Shown: positions 34,210 to 42,947 of the stretch, piece by piece
How the letters are laid out: each line of letters starts with the position of its first letter
Numbering within the stretch: position 1 is the first letter of the stretch
Source of the DNA: CAYFIW01 sp964343265
GTDB lineage: Bacteria; Chloroflexota; Dehalococcoidia; Lucifugimonadales; UBA826
Assembly (NCBI GenBank): GCA_964343265.1
Contig: CAYFIW010000006.1
Span: 1-51,376 of the forward strand
Length of the DNA stretch: 51,376 nt
Reading direction: 5' to 3'
The notes under the pieces: model-generated
What the model was told of the DNA's origin: nothing
The model's database searches: none
What the model saw: the letters and a program-made list of their open reading frames with translations, nothing else
Translations under genes and position numbers: made by a program

Positions 34210-35310
34210 TTGAGAAGATTAGATGACATGGTACGTTCCCATTTGTTGAAAGTTGATACCTATAGCTCTATGGACGCTCCTGAAATTCTTGCTCAAAAGG
34301 CAGGAATATCTCCCAATAAAATTATTAAACTTAACGGTAACGAAAATCCTTTTGGACCATCTCCCAAGGCGGTCAAGGCAGTCGCCAATGTTGATCTTCA
34401 TATATATCCAGACCCACATCAGGAAAAGATGCGAGAGGCCCTTTCCGGATATACAGGCTTGGGTCCTGAAAAAATTGTAGTTGGATCGGGCGCGGATGAA
34501 TTGATTGACCTGTTGTTTCGTTTATTCATCTCACCTGGTGAAATTATATTAGATTTCGATCCGACTTTTGGTATGTATAGTTTCTGTGCTGGGGTTTCCG
34601 GGGCTAAGGTTGAATATATTGACCGGGATGAGAATTTTGACATAGACGTCGAAGCTGCGTTATCTAGGGTATCTGACAATACAAAGATGATATTTGTCAC
34701 GTCTCCAAATAATCCTACTGGAAATCCAGTACGTGAAGACCAAGTTTTGGAATTGCTGAAAAGTGGGTTAATAGTTGTTGTGGATGAGGCTTATTTTGAG
34801 TTTTCAGGTTCTACGATGCAGAACTTAGTTGGAGATTATAAGAACCTTATTATTCTGCGAACGATGAGTAAATGGGCCGGTCTAGCAGGTCTGAGAGTTG
34901 GGTATGGACTGATGCATGAAGAGGTTGCCAATTATTTAATGGATATCAAGCCCCCATACAACGTCAATATAGCTGGAGAAGCGGCACTTGTGGCTTCTAT
35001 AGAAGATTCAGAATATCTATTGTCTAATGTTAGGAAAATAGTACTAGAAAGAAATAGGATGTATCGCCTACTTGACGATATAGACGGTGTGAAACCGTGG
35101 CCTTCAGAAGGTAACTATATATTATGCCAATTCAATGAAAATAGGGCGGGTAAAGTATATGAGGCATTGGCTGCAAGAGGTATATTCGTAAGGAACTTTC
35201 CATCGAAGAAATTGAGAGATTTTTTTCGCATAGCGGTTGGTATGCCTGATGAGACAAGCCTATTAGTAAAGAGCGTTGAAGAAATAATGAGAGAAATAGA
35301 AAATGAGTAA
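34210..35310 (+). CDS. hisC: histidinol-phosphate aminotransferase
   Basis: A PLP-dependent fold type I aminotransferase of about 366 residues. It contains IKLNGNENPFGPSPKAV near the N-terminus, TSPNNPTGNPV, IVVVDEAYFEFSG and the Schiff-base lysine in TMSKWAGLAGLRVGYG. It converts imidazole acetol phosphate to histidinol phosphate. The start is uncertain: GTG at 34195, TTG at 34210 or ATG at 34228. TGAGGA lies 5 bases before the TTG at 34210, which is used here. The gene overlaps hisB by 8 bases. Confidence 0.95.
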   Translation: MRRLDDMVRSHLLKVDTYSSMDAPEILAQKAGISPNKIIKLNGNENPFGPSPKAVKAVANVDLHIYPDPHQEKMREALSGYTGLGPEKIVVGSGADELIDLLFRLFISPGEIILDFDPTFGMYSFCAGVSGAKVEYIDRDENFDIDVEAALSRVSDNTKMIFVTSPNNPTGNPVREDQVLELLKSGLIVVVDEAYFEFSGSTMQNLVGDYKNLIILRTMSKWAGLAGLRVGYGLMHEEVANYLMDIKPPYNVNIAGEAALVASIEDSEYLLSNVRKIVLERNRMYRLLDDIDGVKPWPSEGNYILCQFNENRAGKVYEALAARGIFVRNFPSKKLRDFFRIAVGMPDETSLLVKSVEEIMREIENE

Positions 35311-35908
35311 AGTTAATTCACGTTCTGCGTCTAAAGCACGCATTACTAACGAAACTAAAATATCAGTGTCCATTTGCCTGGATGGCTCAGGGGTCTACGA
35401 GGTAGATACGGGAAATGGAATGTTTGATCATCTCTTAGCCCAAATAGCTAGGCATGGATTAATTGATTTGGAGGTGGATGCAGAAGGTGATTCCGAGGTT
35501 GGATGGCATCATATTGTTGAAGATACTGCCATAGTTCTAGGTAAGGCTTTTAGGGAGGCTGTTGGTGACGGAGCAGGAATTGTTCGGATGGGACATACCT
35601 ATACTCCTCTGGATGAAGCCTTAGTTCTCACAGTTGTTGACTACAGTGGACGTGGCTATGCAGTTATAGATGCTCCTTTGACAGAAAGCGATTTGGGTGG
35701 TCTTCCGTCTGATCTAATACGACACTTTATGGAGACTTTTGCTAGGGAAGGGGGCATTAATTTACACGTCAAGGTATTGGCTGGAATGAATAATCATCAT
35801 ATTGCTGAAGCATGTTTTAAAAGTTTAGCTAGATCCTTGAAGTCAGCGTTATCCTACGATCCGAGGCGAGGGGATAGAGTAGCTAGTACCAAGGGAACAA
35901 TCAGTTAG
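35303..35908 (+). CDS. hisB: imidazoleglycerol-phosphate dehydratase
   Basis: A 201-residue single-domain HisB that dehydrates imidazoleglycerol phosphate with two manganese ions. The metal-binding repeats are present: GMFDHLLAQIARHG near residue 40, GWHHIVEDTAIVLG near residue 67 and NNHHIAEACFKSLARSLKSAL near residue 170. No phosphatase domain is fused. It is the last gene of the plus-strand his run. hisA, hisF, hisH and hisI are not in the window. Its stop lies 6 bases from the stop of the convergent purS. Confidence 0.97.
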   Translation: MSKVNSRSASKARITNETKISVSICLDGSGVYEVDTGNGMFDHLLAQIARHGLIDLEVDAEGDSEVGWHHIVEDTAIVLGKAFREAVGDGAGIVRMGHTYTPLDEALVLTVVDYSGRGYAVIDAPLTESDLGGLPSDLIRHFMETFAREGGINLHVKVLAGMNNHHIAEACFKSLARSLKSALSYDPRRGDRVASTKGTIS

Positions 35909-35914
35909 CGGCTA

Positions 35915-36166
35915 TCATATTTCCGATATTTGGAATCTATAGTCCTCTATTACGGGATTTGAAAGTAACTTACTGCACATTTCATCGAGGGAGTTTTTGG
36001 CTTCTTCCTCGGATTCAGCGTCGAAGGTAACCTCGAAGTATTTTCCAGCTCTCACATTTTGTATACCACTAAATCCTAGCCGCTTTAGTCCTGACGATAT
36101 AGTCAGACCTTGAGGGTCACTCACTGTAGGCTTGAGGCTTACAAATATTTCTGCGTGTATTTTCAT
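35915..36166 (-). CDS. purS: phosphoribosylformylglycinamidine synthase subunit PurS
   Basis: An 83-residue PurS, the small bridging subunit of the PurLQS amidotransferase in purine synthesis. KIHAEIFVSLKPTVSDPQGL at the N-terminus and NVRAGKYFEVTF in the middle are typical. It starts immediately after the stop of the DUF3105 gene and ends the purD-purB-purC-DUF3105-purS series. purL and purQ, its partners, are not in this window. Confidence 0.95.
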   Translation of the reverse strand: MKIHAEIFVSLKPTVSDPQGLTISSGLKRLGFSGIQNVRAGKYFEVTFDAESEEEAKNSLDEMCSKLLSNPVIEDYRFQISEI

Positions 36167-36796
36167 CTATCTCGCTTGGGCTTCAGGTGCATTTGGAGAG
36201 TTATGATGGGCGTCGATAAATTCTATTATTCTGCCTTGATCGAATGCGTCGAAATTATCAATAAAAGTCCAGGCTGTTAGCGCGATCCTGTTTTCCGTTT
36301 CGGGATGTGGTGACAGAAGTAGTTCCATTCCCTCTGACCTGCCTCGCTCAACAATTCCAACCAAACTTTCGACAAGTTGATCGCAACCGTTTGGACAGTT
36401 GTATGTTATTGATATTCCGCCATGTTCCAAGTTGTGTATCTTTTTCTCATCAGGTATGAAGTCTTTATGTACTCCCCAACTGACTGGAGCTAAAGGTTGT
36501 GCGTAGTGCCAGCCAGATGTTGCAGGTATAGAGTTGTATGCAGGGTGCTCTTCTCCCTCACTTATGTGATATTGGCCTTGATCCTCTAGTTTTTTACCAG
36601 GTCCGTCTGGCGCACCTGAGATGGGATTTTCTAACCCCCCAAGCATAGGAAGTATCAAGCCCATTATGAGTAGTACTGCTACACCAGCAACTCCTGCTCC
36701 TATGGCATATCTCGTGAATTTACTTCTGTTCTGCTGTCTAGCTCTTCTAGCTGCGCGGGCTTGGGTTGGTGTTAGTCTGTTTTTGCTTGATGACAT
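36167..36796 (-). CDS. membrane-anchored DUF3105 protein
   Basis: A 209-residue protein with a basic cytoplasmic head (TPTQARAARRARQQNRSKF, residues 9-27), one membrane span at about 31-50, and an extracytoplasmic DUF3105 domain. Conserved pieces of that domain are YNSIPATSGWHYAQP near residue 88, WGVHKDFIP near residue 106 and HNLEHGGISITYNCP near residue 121. The family function is unknown; the His-rich HNLEHGG block looks like a possible metal site. It lies 13 bases after purC and abuts purS, so it is co-transcribed with purine genes. Confidence 0.9.
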   Translation of the reverse strand: MSSSKNRLTPTQARAARRARQQNRSKFTRYAIGAGVAGVAVLLIMGLILPMLGGLENPISGAPDGPGKKLEDQGQYHISEGEEHPAYNSIPATSGWHYAQPLAPVSWGVHKDFIPDEKKIHNLEHGGISITYNCPNGCDQLVESLVGIVERGRSEGMELLLSPHPETENRIALTAWTFIDNFDAFDQGRIIEFIDAHHNSPNAPEAQAR

Positions 36797-36809
36797 GTTT
36801 ACGTCGTAC

Positions 36810-37694
36810 CTATTTGAGTTTACAGCCTGTTATTTTACTGAATGCTTCTTCGTATCTCATCTGTGTTTTTTTAACTATTTCAGCAGGCAATGCAGGAGCG
36901 GGTGGTTCCCTGTCCCAGTCCTGTGAATTTAGCCAATCTCTGACAAATTGTTTGTCGAAATTAGGTTGGCTATTCCCAGGGATATACAAACTTGCATCCC
37001 AAAACCTACTAGAATCTGGAGTCAAAAGTTCGTCTATTAATGTGACCTGCCCATCGATTATACCGAACTCAAGTTTTGTGTCGGCGATTATTATTCCCTT
37101 TTCAAGACAATATCGATGAGCATAATTATATATCTTCAGGGTTATTTCTTTTAGTTGTTGTGTGAGATCGTTACCCACAATATTCGACATTTCAGATATG
37201 GAAATATTTTCATCGTGGCCTTCTTCAGCTTTGGTAGCTGGTGTAAAAATGGGTTCAGGAAACTTGTCACCCTCCACCAGATTTTTAGGCATCATAACGT
37301 TTGCAATTGTTCCAGTTTGTTGATATTCCTGAAAGGCACTACCTGTGATATAGCCTCTCGCTACGCATTCAACGTCTATTCTGTCTGCTTTTTTTACATA
37401 CATGGACCTCCTCTGTATTCCAGAAGGAAGTGGGGGATATTCATCACCTTGATGATTTAAAAGATGATTAGGAACGATATTTTCCGTTTTTCCGAACCAA
37501 AAATGTGCCATCTGATTTAGGACAGCACCTTTTCCGGGTATTGGGGTAGGAATTACGACGTCATATGCGGAAACCCTGTCAGTTGAAACCATTAGAAGTA
37601 CATCGTCTCCCATGTCATGAGTGTCTCTAACTTTTCCTCTGTAGACTAGGTTTTCGAGGTTGGATTCTGTCAGAATATCACGGTATTCATTCAT
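36810..37694 (-). CDS. purC: phosphoribosylaminoimidazole-succinocarboxamide synthase
   Basis: A 294-residue SAICAR synthetase that joins CAIR and aspartate with ATP. It has YRGKVRDTHDMGDDVLLMV and STDRVSAYDVVIPTPIPGKG near the N-terminus, ECVARGYITGSAFQEYQQTG near residue 108, and IADTKLEFGIIDGQVTLIDE near residue 198 with LTPDSSRFWD after it. The length is that of the longer, yeast-like PurC form. Its ATG overlaps the purB stop by 4 bases. Confidence 0.97.
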   Translation of the reverse strand: MNEYRDILTESNLENLVYRGKVRDTHDMGDDVLLMVSTDRVSAYDVVIPTPIPGKGAVLNQMAHFWFGKTENIVPNHLLNHQGDEYPPLPSGIQRRSMYVKKADRIDVECVARGYITGSAFQEYQQTGTIANVMMPKNLVEGDKFPEPIFTPATKAEEGHDENISISEMSNIVGNDLTQQLKEITLKIYNYAHRYCLEKGIIIADTKLEFGIIDGQVTLIDELLTPDSSRFWDASLYIPGNSQPNFDKQFVRDWLNSQDWDREPPAPALPAEIVKKTQMRYEEAFSKITGCKLK

Positions 37695-38980
37695 AGACCG
37701 GCCTTTAAGAAGATTTCGTTGACGTATTTTGTGTAATGCTTATAGTCAAATAAGTCTTCCATTTCAGAAGGTGAAATCAGACTGGTGACTCTATTATCTA
37801 GAGAAATCAGTTCTCTGAAATCTTTACCCTCATCCCATGTTTTCATTGAATTTTCCTGGATTATTTTATAAGCTGTTTCTCTACTGATTCCCTTTTCCAC
37901 GAGGAGTAGCATTGTTCTTTGTGAGAAAAGTAAACCATTGGTTAATTCCATGTTATTTAACATGCGATCTTTGTGTACAACCAATCCATCTATGACTCCA
38001 GTTAGTAATCCCAACATGTAGTCCAAAGCAAGACATGCGTCAGGAAGTATTATTCTTTCTGCTGAAGAGTGGCTTATGTCTCTTTCACCCCAGAGTGCCA
38101 CGTTTTCAATGGCTGTGGTGGAATGACCACGAATTAATCTCGCTAATCCACATATTCTTTCGGTTAGTTCCGGGTTACGTTTATGTGGCATTGAGGAAGA
38201 GCCTGTTTGACCTTCCGTAAATGGTTCTTCCACTTCCCGTATTTCAGTTCTCTGTAGTCCTCGAATCTCAGTTGCTATTTTTTCTAAAGTAGCACTTATG
38301 AGAGCTAGAGTCGTTATGAAATGTGCGTGTCGATCTCTTTGTATTACTTGATTTGACACAGGTGCTGGGGTTAACCCTAATTGCGTGCAAACAAATGACT
38401 CTATATCAGGAGGTGCCGTAGCATGGGTACCGACTGGACCCGATATTTTTCCAACAGATATTGAAGTTTTCGCATCAGAGAGTCTCTTTTTGGCTCTTTT
38501 GGTCTCGTCATACCAAAGAGCGACTTTAAGACCAAAAGTCGTTGGTTCTGCATGAACACCATGTGTCCTGCCCATCATAAGAGTGTTTTTGTGCTTTTTG
38601 GCCAGATTTCCCAAGGATTGTTCTAGTTTTGAAATTTCTACATCCAATAGGGTTGCAGCTTCAACGAGTTGAACACTTGTGGCAGTGTCCCATACGTCGC
38701 TTGTGGTTAAACCCTGATGTAACCATCTTCCTTCACTACCAAGTCCTATGGTGGTCGATTGTAAAAACGCCGTCATATCGTGTTTGGTTTTCTTAAGTAT
38801 TTCAGTAAACACTTTGAAATCGTATTTAGCATGGCGGAGTTTTTTCATGTCTTCCTCCGGTATCAGGCCTTTATTGGTCCATGCCTCACATACGGAAATT
38901 TCTATCCTTAGCCATATGTCGTATTTATTTTTGTCAGACCAAACTGAAGACATTGCTGGTCTAGAATATCTTTCAATCAT
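37691..38980 (-). CDS. purB: adenylosuccinate lyase
   Basis: A 429-residue fumarase/aspartase-superfamily lyase acting twice in purine synthesis (on SAICAR and on adenylosuccinate). It shows GRTHGVHAEPTTFGLKVALW near residue 135, the catalytic-loop signature GSSSMPHKRNPELTERICGL near residue 262, and ALWGERDISHSSAERIILPD near residue 293. AAGGG lies about 9 bases before the ATG. It is followed by purC with a 4-base overlap and preceded by purD after a short gap. Confidence 0.97.
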   Translation of the reverse strand: MIERYSRPAMSSVWSDKNKYDIWLRIEISVCEAWTNKGLIPEEDMKKLRHAKYDFKVFTEILKKTKHDMTAFLQSTTIGLGSEGRWLHQGLTTSDVWDTATSVQLVEAATLLDVEISKLEQSLGNLAKKHKNTLMMGRTHGVHAEPTTFGLKVALWYDETKRAKKRLSDAKTSISVGKISGPVGTHATAPPDIESFVCTQLGLTPAPVSNQVIQRDRHAHFITTLALISATLEKIATEIRGLQRTEIREVEEPFTEGQTGSSSMPHKRNPELTERICGLARLIRGHSTTAIENVALWGERDISHSSAERIILPDACLALDYMLGLLTGVIDGLVVHKDRMLNNMELTNGLLFSQRTMLLLVEKGISRETAYKIIQENSMKTWDEGKDFRELISLDNRVTSLISPSEMEDLFDYKHYTKYVNEIFLKAGL

Positions 38981-38995
38981 GTGATTAACCCTTAT

Positions 38996-40279
38996 TCAAG
39001 ATTTATATGACTCTATTTTTTCTTTGGATGCTATATCTCTCCTATAGTAAGAATTGGAAAAACTTATAAGGTCAATATTGGAGTAAACTTTCTCTTTCGC
39101 TATCTCTATTGTTTGGCCTTTTGCGGCAACTGCAAGCACTCTACCGCCATTGGTTTCAATGCAATTTGTCTCTTGAGATATCTTTGTGCCAGCATGAAAC
39201 ACGTTGACGTCACTATCTACTGTTTCAAGGCCTAATATGGGCACCCCGGTTTCGTAGGATGATGGATATCCTCCTGAGGTTAGTACAACAGAAACGCAAC
39301 TTTCATCCGCCCATTTGAATAATACGTCGTCTAGTGTACCTTCTGTACATGCCTTGCATGCTTCAAGTATGTCGGTGATCATGAGGGGTAATATTGCTTG
39401 CGTCTCCGGGTCACCAAGTCTGCAATTAAACTCCAATACTTTTGGACCTTCCTGCGTTATCATTAAGCCTGCAAAGAGTACTCCAACATATTTAGTACCT
39501 CTATTTCTCATACCGAATATGGCTGGATTCATTATTGTTTGTTCAATTTCTTTTATCAGGGTTGCGTTCCATAGAGGCGATGGAGAAAACGCCCCCATTC
39601 CACCGGTATTTGGACCAGTGTCTCCTTCGCCTATACGCTTATGGTCACAGGCAGCGATTAAGGGTGATATTGTCTCCCCATCAGTAAACGCAAAAACACT
39701 AATCTCAGGTCCTATCATGAATTCTTCTATAAGTACTTTATTTCCTGATTCACCAAATTTATGGTCAACGAAAAGGTCAGACAAAGATTTCTCTACATCG
39801 TTCATGTTTTGGCATATATACACACCTTTTCCTGCCGCTAGCCCATCCGCTTTTATAACTACCGGAAGTCCGAGTTTTTGTATTTCTTTCCGAGCCTCAT
39901 TTATCGTTTCCACAGATGAAAACATAGCTGTGGGAATGCCGAAGTCATTCATAAGTTCTTTGGCAAATGTTTTGCTTGACTCTAATTGAGCTGCCTTAGC
40001 AGTGGGACCAAAAACTTTTAATCCTTCAATGGAAAATCTGTCGACCAGTCCGTTTGCTAATGGCTCTTCTGGGCCGACGATCGTTAAATCAATAAAGTTC
40101 TCTTTTGCAAATTTTGCCAAGCTATTAATGTCAGCATATGGAATGTCTACGTTTGTACCTAGATGTCTTGTTCCAGCATTACCCGGCGCAATAAAAAGGT
40201 TTTCTAAAAGGTGACTTTGAGTAATTTTCCATGCCAAAGCATGTTCTCTACCTCCACTACCAACAAGTAATACATTCAA
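38996..40279 (-). CDS. purD: phosphoribosylamine-glycine ligase
   Basis: An ATP-grasp GAR synthetase of about 427 residues, joining phosphoribosylamine and glycine. It begins NVLLVGSGGREHALAWKI and contains TIVGPEEPLANGLVDRF, VIKADGLAAGKGVYI, GPNTGGMGAFSPSPL and VLEFNCRLGDPETQAILPL. The frame continues to a TTG at 40303, but AAGGTG lies 9 bases before the TTG at 40279, which gives the canonical PurD N-terminus. It is the first gene of the purD-purB-purC-DUF3105-purS series. The 154-base spacer upstream should hold its promoter. Confidence 0.96.
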   Translation of the reverse strand: MNVLLVGSGGREHALAWKITQSHLLENLFIAPGNAGTRHLGTNVDIPYADINSLAKFAKENFIDLTIVGPEEPLANGLVDRFSIEGLKVFGPTAKAAQLESSKTFAKELMNDFGIPTAMFSSVETINEARKEIQKLGLPVVIKADGLAAGKGVYICQNMNDVEKSLSDLFVDHKFGESGNKVLIEEFMIGPEISVFAFTDGETISPLIAACDHKRIGEGDTGPNTGGMGAFSPSPLWNATLIKEIEQTIMNPAIFGMRNRGTKYVGVLFAGLMITQEGPKVLEFNCRLGDPETQAILPLMITDILEACKACTEGTLDDVLFKWADESCVSVVLTSGGYPSSYETGVPILGLETVDSDVNVFHAGTKISQETNCIETNGGRVLAVAAKGQTIEIAKEKVYSNIDLISFSNSYYRRDIASKEKIESYKS

Positions 40280-40433
40280 ATTAAAAATCACCTTCCTGCT
40301 CAATAAACATAACAGGGTTGTTTAATTTATAGTCAATCAGACGCATCCATGGTTTCTTTTGTATTTAGCTCCAATCAATTACGATAACCTAGTTAATTTT
40401 ATATCAATTTTATTCCCGATATTTATAAAAATC

Positions 40434-41219
40434 TTAAGCCAATGAGTGACTTTTCATATCATAAAACTTCAGAGCATTTTGAGACATGACTTTCTTTGAT
40501 TCCCTTTCTCCAAGTGCCTCAACGATTGTTAATAAATCTTGGTCCGTATAAATCCTAGGAGCACGTGTTGAAGGTAAATCCGTTCCAAACATTAATGTGT
40601 CGGGACTTATTTCATGGATTCTTTTAAGGGTTTCTGGAATGTCCATATCTACCCGGCCGAAGCCTGTCGCTTTAATTGCCAAACCTTCTCTTATTAATGG
40701 TAGAAGTATTTCTAGGTTGGAGTTTGATATTGCTAAATGATCAATGCATACTTTGGGTAATAAAGGAATTTGTTCCTTTAACTCATTAAGTGATTTAGGG
40801 CCGAGATATAATTCCACATGCCACCCTGCAAGATCATATATCCTTGTGGCCATGGTAATTAAATCATTTACATCAGCCGATCCACCTCTGTTTAAGTTGA
40901 ATCTTATTGCCCTTACGCCGATTTCACTTAATTTGAGAATTTCATCATCAGTGGATGTGACAGGCAGTTGTGTAACTCCCACAAATCTGGATCCTAATTT
41001 TTGCAATGCGTTAACTAGATAAGTTTGGTCAAATCCTTGAAATGATCCTGATACAACAACTCCACCTTGTATGTCGTAATCACTGACACGACTGAGGTAG
41101 TTAAGGACCGTATATTCATCAGGTATATAACCATCGTTTTCAAAGAGAGGATATCCTCTCTCTATTATGTGTAAATGACAGTCGAAAACAGGTATGTTAT
41201 GGAGATCTATCATTCCCAC
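40434..41219 (-). CDS. amidohydrolase-2 family TIM-barrel hydrolase
   Basis: A 261-residue amidohydrolase (PF04909). VFDCHLHIIERGYPLF at the N-terminus gives the first HxH metal motif, VCIDHLAISN near residue 160 the next His, and FGTDLPSTRAPRIY near residue 216 the catalytic Asp. Family members hydrolyse lactones (2-pyrone-4,6-dicarboxylate lactonase) or decarboxylate aromatic acids, and the substrate is not evident. Its start overlaps the guaA stop by 10 bases, so it may be read from the guaA transcript. A second ATG at 41213 is possible. Confidence 0.88.
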   Translation of the reverse strand: MGMIDLHNIPVFDCHLHIIERGYPLFENDGYIPDEYTVLNYLSRVSDYDIQGGVVVSGSFQGFDQTYLVNALQKLGSRFVGVTQLPVTSTDDEILKLSEIGVRAIRFNLNRGGSADVNDLITMATRIYDLAGWHVELYLGPKSLNELKEQIPLLPKVCIDHLAISNSNLEILLPLIREGLAIKATGFGRVDMDIPETLKRIHEISPDTLMFGTDLPSTRAPRIYTDQDLLTIVEALGERESKKVMSQNALKFYDMKSHSLA

Positions 41220-42910
41220 TCGATGGTTCCAGGGGGCTTGCTTGTTATATCAAATACTACTCTGTTCACATCTGATACTTCGTTAGAGATCCTACTCGAT
41301 ATCTTTGCGAGGACATCGTATGGTAATCTGGCCCAATCCGCAGTCATGGCATCATCACTCTTCACTGCGCGTATAGCTATAACATGACCGTAGGTCCTAA
41401 AATCTCCTGTTACACCCACAGACCTTGATCCTGTTAGGACAGCAAATGTTTGCCATAATTCCCTGTATAGATCATTAGCCTTGATTTCGTCCATAACTAT
41501 CCAGTCGGCCTCTCTCAGGACGTCCAACTTTTCTCGGGTAACTTCTCCCATAATTCGGATTGCGAGACCTGGTCCAGGGAATGGCTGTCGATATACCATT
41601 TCTTCCGGTAACCCTAGTTCGATACCTACTTCCCTAACTTCGTCTTTGAATAAATAACGCAAAGGTTCTACTAGTTCCATCTTCATATGCTCGGGAAGAC
41701 CACCTACATTATGGTGTGTTTTTATAGTGGCAGACACACTATTTTCAGAACTCTTACTTTCTATAACATCAGGATACAGTGTGCCCTGTGTAAGATAATC
41801 CACTTTACCTAATGCATTGGCCTCTTCATCAAATACATTAATAAATTCATTTCCTATAATCTTTCGTTTCTGTTCAGGATCTGTAATGCCTTTCAAGGAT
41901 GTAAGAAAACGTTCGGTGGATTCACTGAAAATCAGATTTACATTCATATATTTTTCAAATGTATTTCTGATTCTCTCAGGTTCCTCTTTTCTCATTAATC
42001 CGTTGTTTACAAATATGCACGTTAATTGGTCTCCTACTGCTTTATGTACCAAAGTTGCTGCAACGGCTGAATCAACACCGCCTGATAATGCGCATATTAC
42101 TTTTCCACCACCAACCTGTTTTTGGATCCTAGAAACGGCCTCGTCGACGAAATTTTTCGAGGTCCAGAGTTGCCCCATACCACATATTCCGTAAAGGAAA
42201 TTGTCTATTATCTGCACTCCATGAGGAGTGTGTGCAACTTCAGGGTGAAATTGAATTCCAATCATCCCTTTGTCATTTCCTGTGATTGCCACTGGGGCAT
42301 TGTCTGTGTATGCCTTTCCTGAGAATCCAGGAGGTAGTTCAGTAATGTGATCTGCGTGGCTCATCCATACTGGTAGCGAGGAAGGGAGTCCACTTAAAAG
42401 TTTTTCATCTGAATTGTTTTGATGTAGCACTGAGTGCCCATATTCTCTTTTACCTGCGGGAGCGACCTTACCTCCTAGTTGATGGACCATGACTTGCATT
42501 CCGTAACATATACCTAGAACCGGAAGTCCACATTCGTAAACCCATACCGGTGCTAGGGGAGCATCAGTATCGTAAACACTGGATGGACCTCCAGATAAAA
42601 TTATCCCTTTAGGGTTTAGGTCCTTTACTTCATCCCAGGTAGCTGTATGTTGAACGATTTCACAGTACACTTTACTTTCCCTAACTCTACGAGCTATAAG
42701 CCGGCTGTACTGGGAGCCAAAGTCGATTACAAGCAAGGCCTCTTTTTGTGCTGAATGAACTGTTTGGTCAAGTTTCCCGTGACCTGACTTTTCTTGAGCG
42801 ATCTCAAGATAGGCTGATACTTCAAGGTCATCGCTGGAAGTTATTCGTCTTGTAGAGTCTGAGGATGATTCGCTGGGCATATGTTGTCTAAATTTATACT
42901 CCAATAGCAT
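41210..42910 (-). CDS. guaA: GMP synthase (glutamine-hydrolysing), with N-terminal extension
   Basis: A fused GuaA. The class I glutaminase domain has LGICYGMQVMVHQLGG with the nucleophile Cys and GIQFHPEVAHT with His/Glu. The ATP-pyrophosphatase domain has ICALSGGVDSAVAATLVHK, and the C-terminal dimerisation domain ends with DITSKPPGTIEWE. It converts XMP to GMP. The protein is 566 residues, about 50 longer than usual, because about 58 polar residues rich in Ser, Glu and Lys precede the normal LLVIDFGSQYSRL start. The ATG at 42880 is an alternative start that would still leave most of this extension. Confidence 0.95.
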   Translation of the reverse strand: MLLEYKFRQHMPSESSSDSTRRITSSDDLEVSAYLEIAQEKSGHGKLDQTVHSAQKEALLVIDFGSQYSRLIARRVRESKVYCEIVQHTATWDEVKDLNPKGIILSGGPSSVYDTDAPLAPVWVYECGLPVLGICYGMQVMVHQLGGKVAPAGKREYGHSVLHQNNSDEKLLSGLPSSLPVWMSHADHITELPPGFSGKAYTDNAPVAITGNDKGMIGIQFHPEVAHTPHGVQIIDNFLYGICGMGQLWTSKNFVDEAVSRIQKQVGGGKVICALSGGVDSAVAATLVHKAVGDQLTCIFVNNGLMRKEEPERIRNTFEKYMNVNLIFSESTERFLTSLKGITDPEQKRKIIGNEFINVFDEEANALGKVDYLTQGTLYPDVIESKSSENSVSATIKTHHNVGGLPEHMKMELVEPLRYLFKDEVREVGIELGLPEEMVYRQPFPGPGLAIRIMGEVTREKLDVLREADWIVMDEIKANDLYRELWQTFAVLTGSRSVGVTGDFRTYGHVIAIRAVKSDDAMTADWARLPYDVLAKISSRISNEVSDVNRVVFDITSKPPGTIEWE

Positions 42911-42922
42911 GCTATACTCAAC

Positions 42923-42935
42923 CTATCCTGGATAG
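42923..42935. promoter_or_regulatory. palindrome in the guaA/tsaC divergent spacer
   Basis: CTATCC-T-GGATAG is a near-perfect 13-base palindrome (6-base arms around one base) in the very short gap between the divergent guaA and tsaC genes. It sits where promoters for both should overlap, so it could be an operator. Its right end runs into the GAGGTA Shine-Dalgarno proposed for tsaC. Confidence 0.3.
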
Positions 42936-42947
42936 AGGTAGCATGTT

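Noticed and set aside
39315..39989. Long (224-codon) open frame on the plus strand inside purD
   Set aside because: It is antisense to clear purD motifs and its product has no recognisable domain; it is a shadow of the codon pattern.
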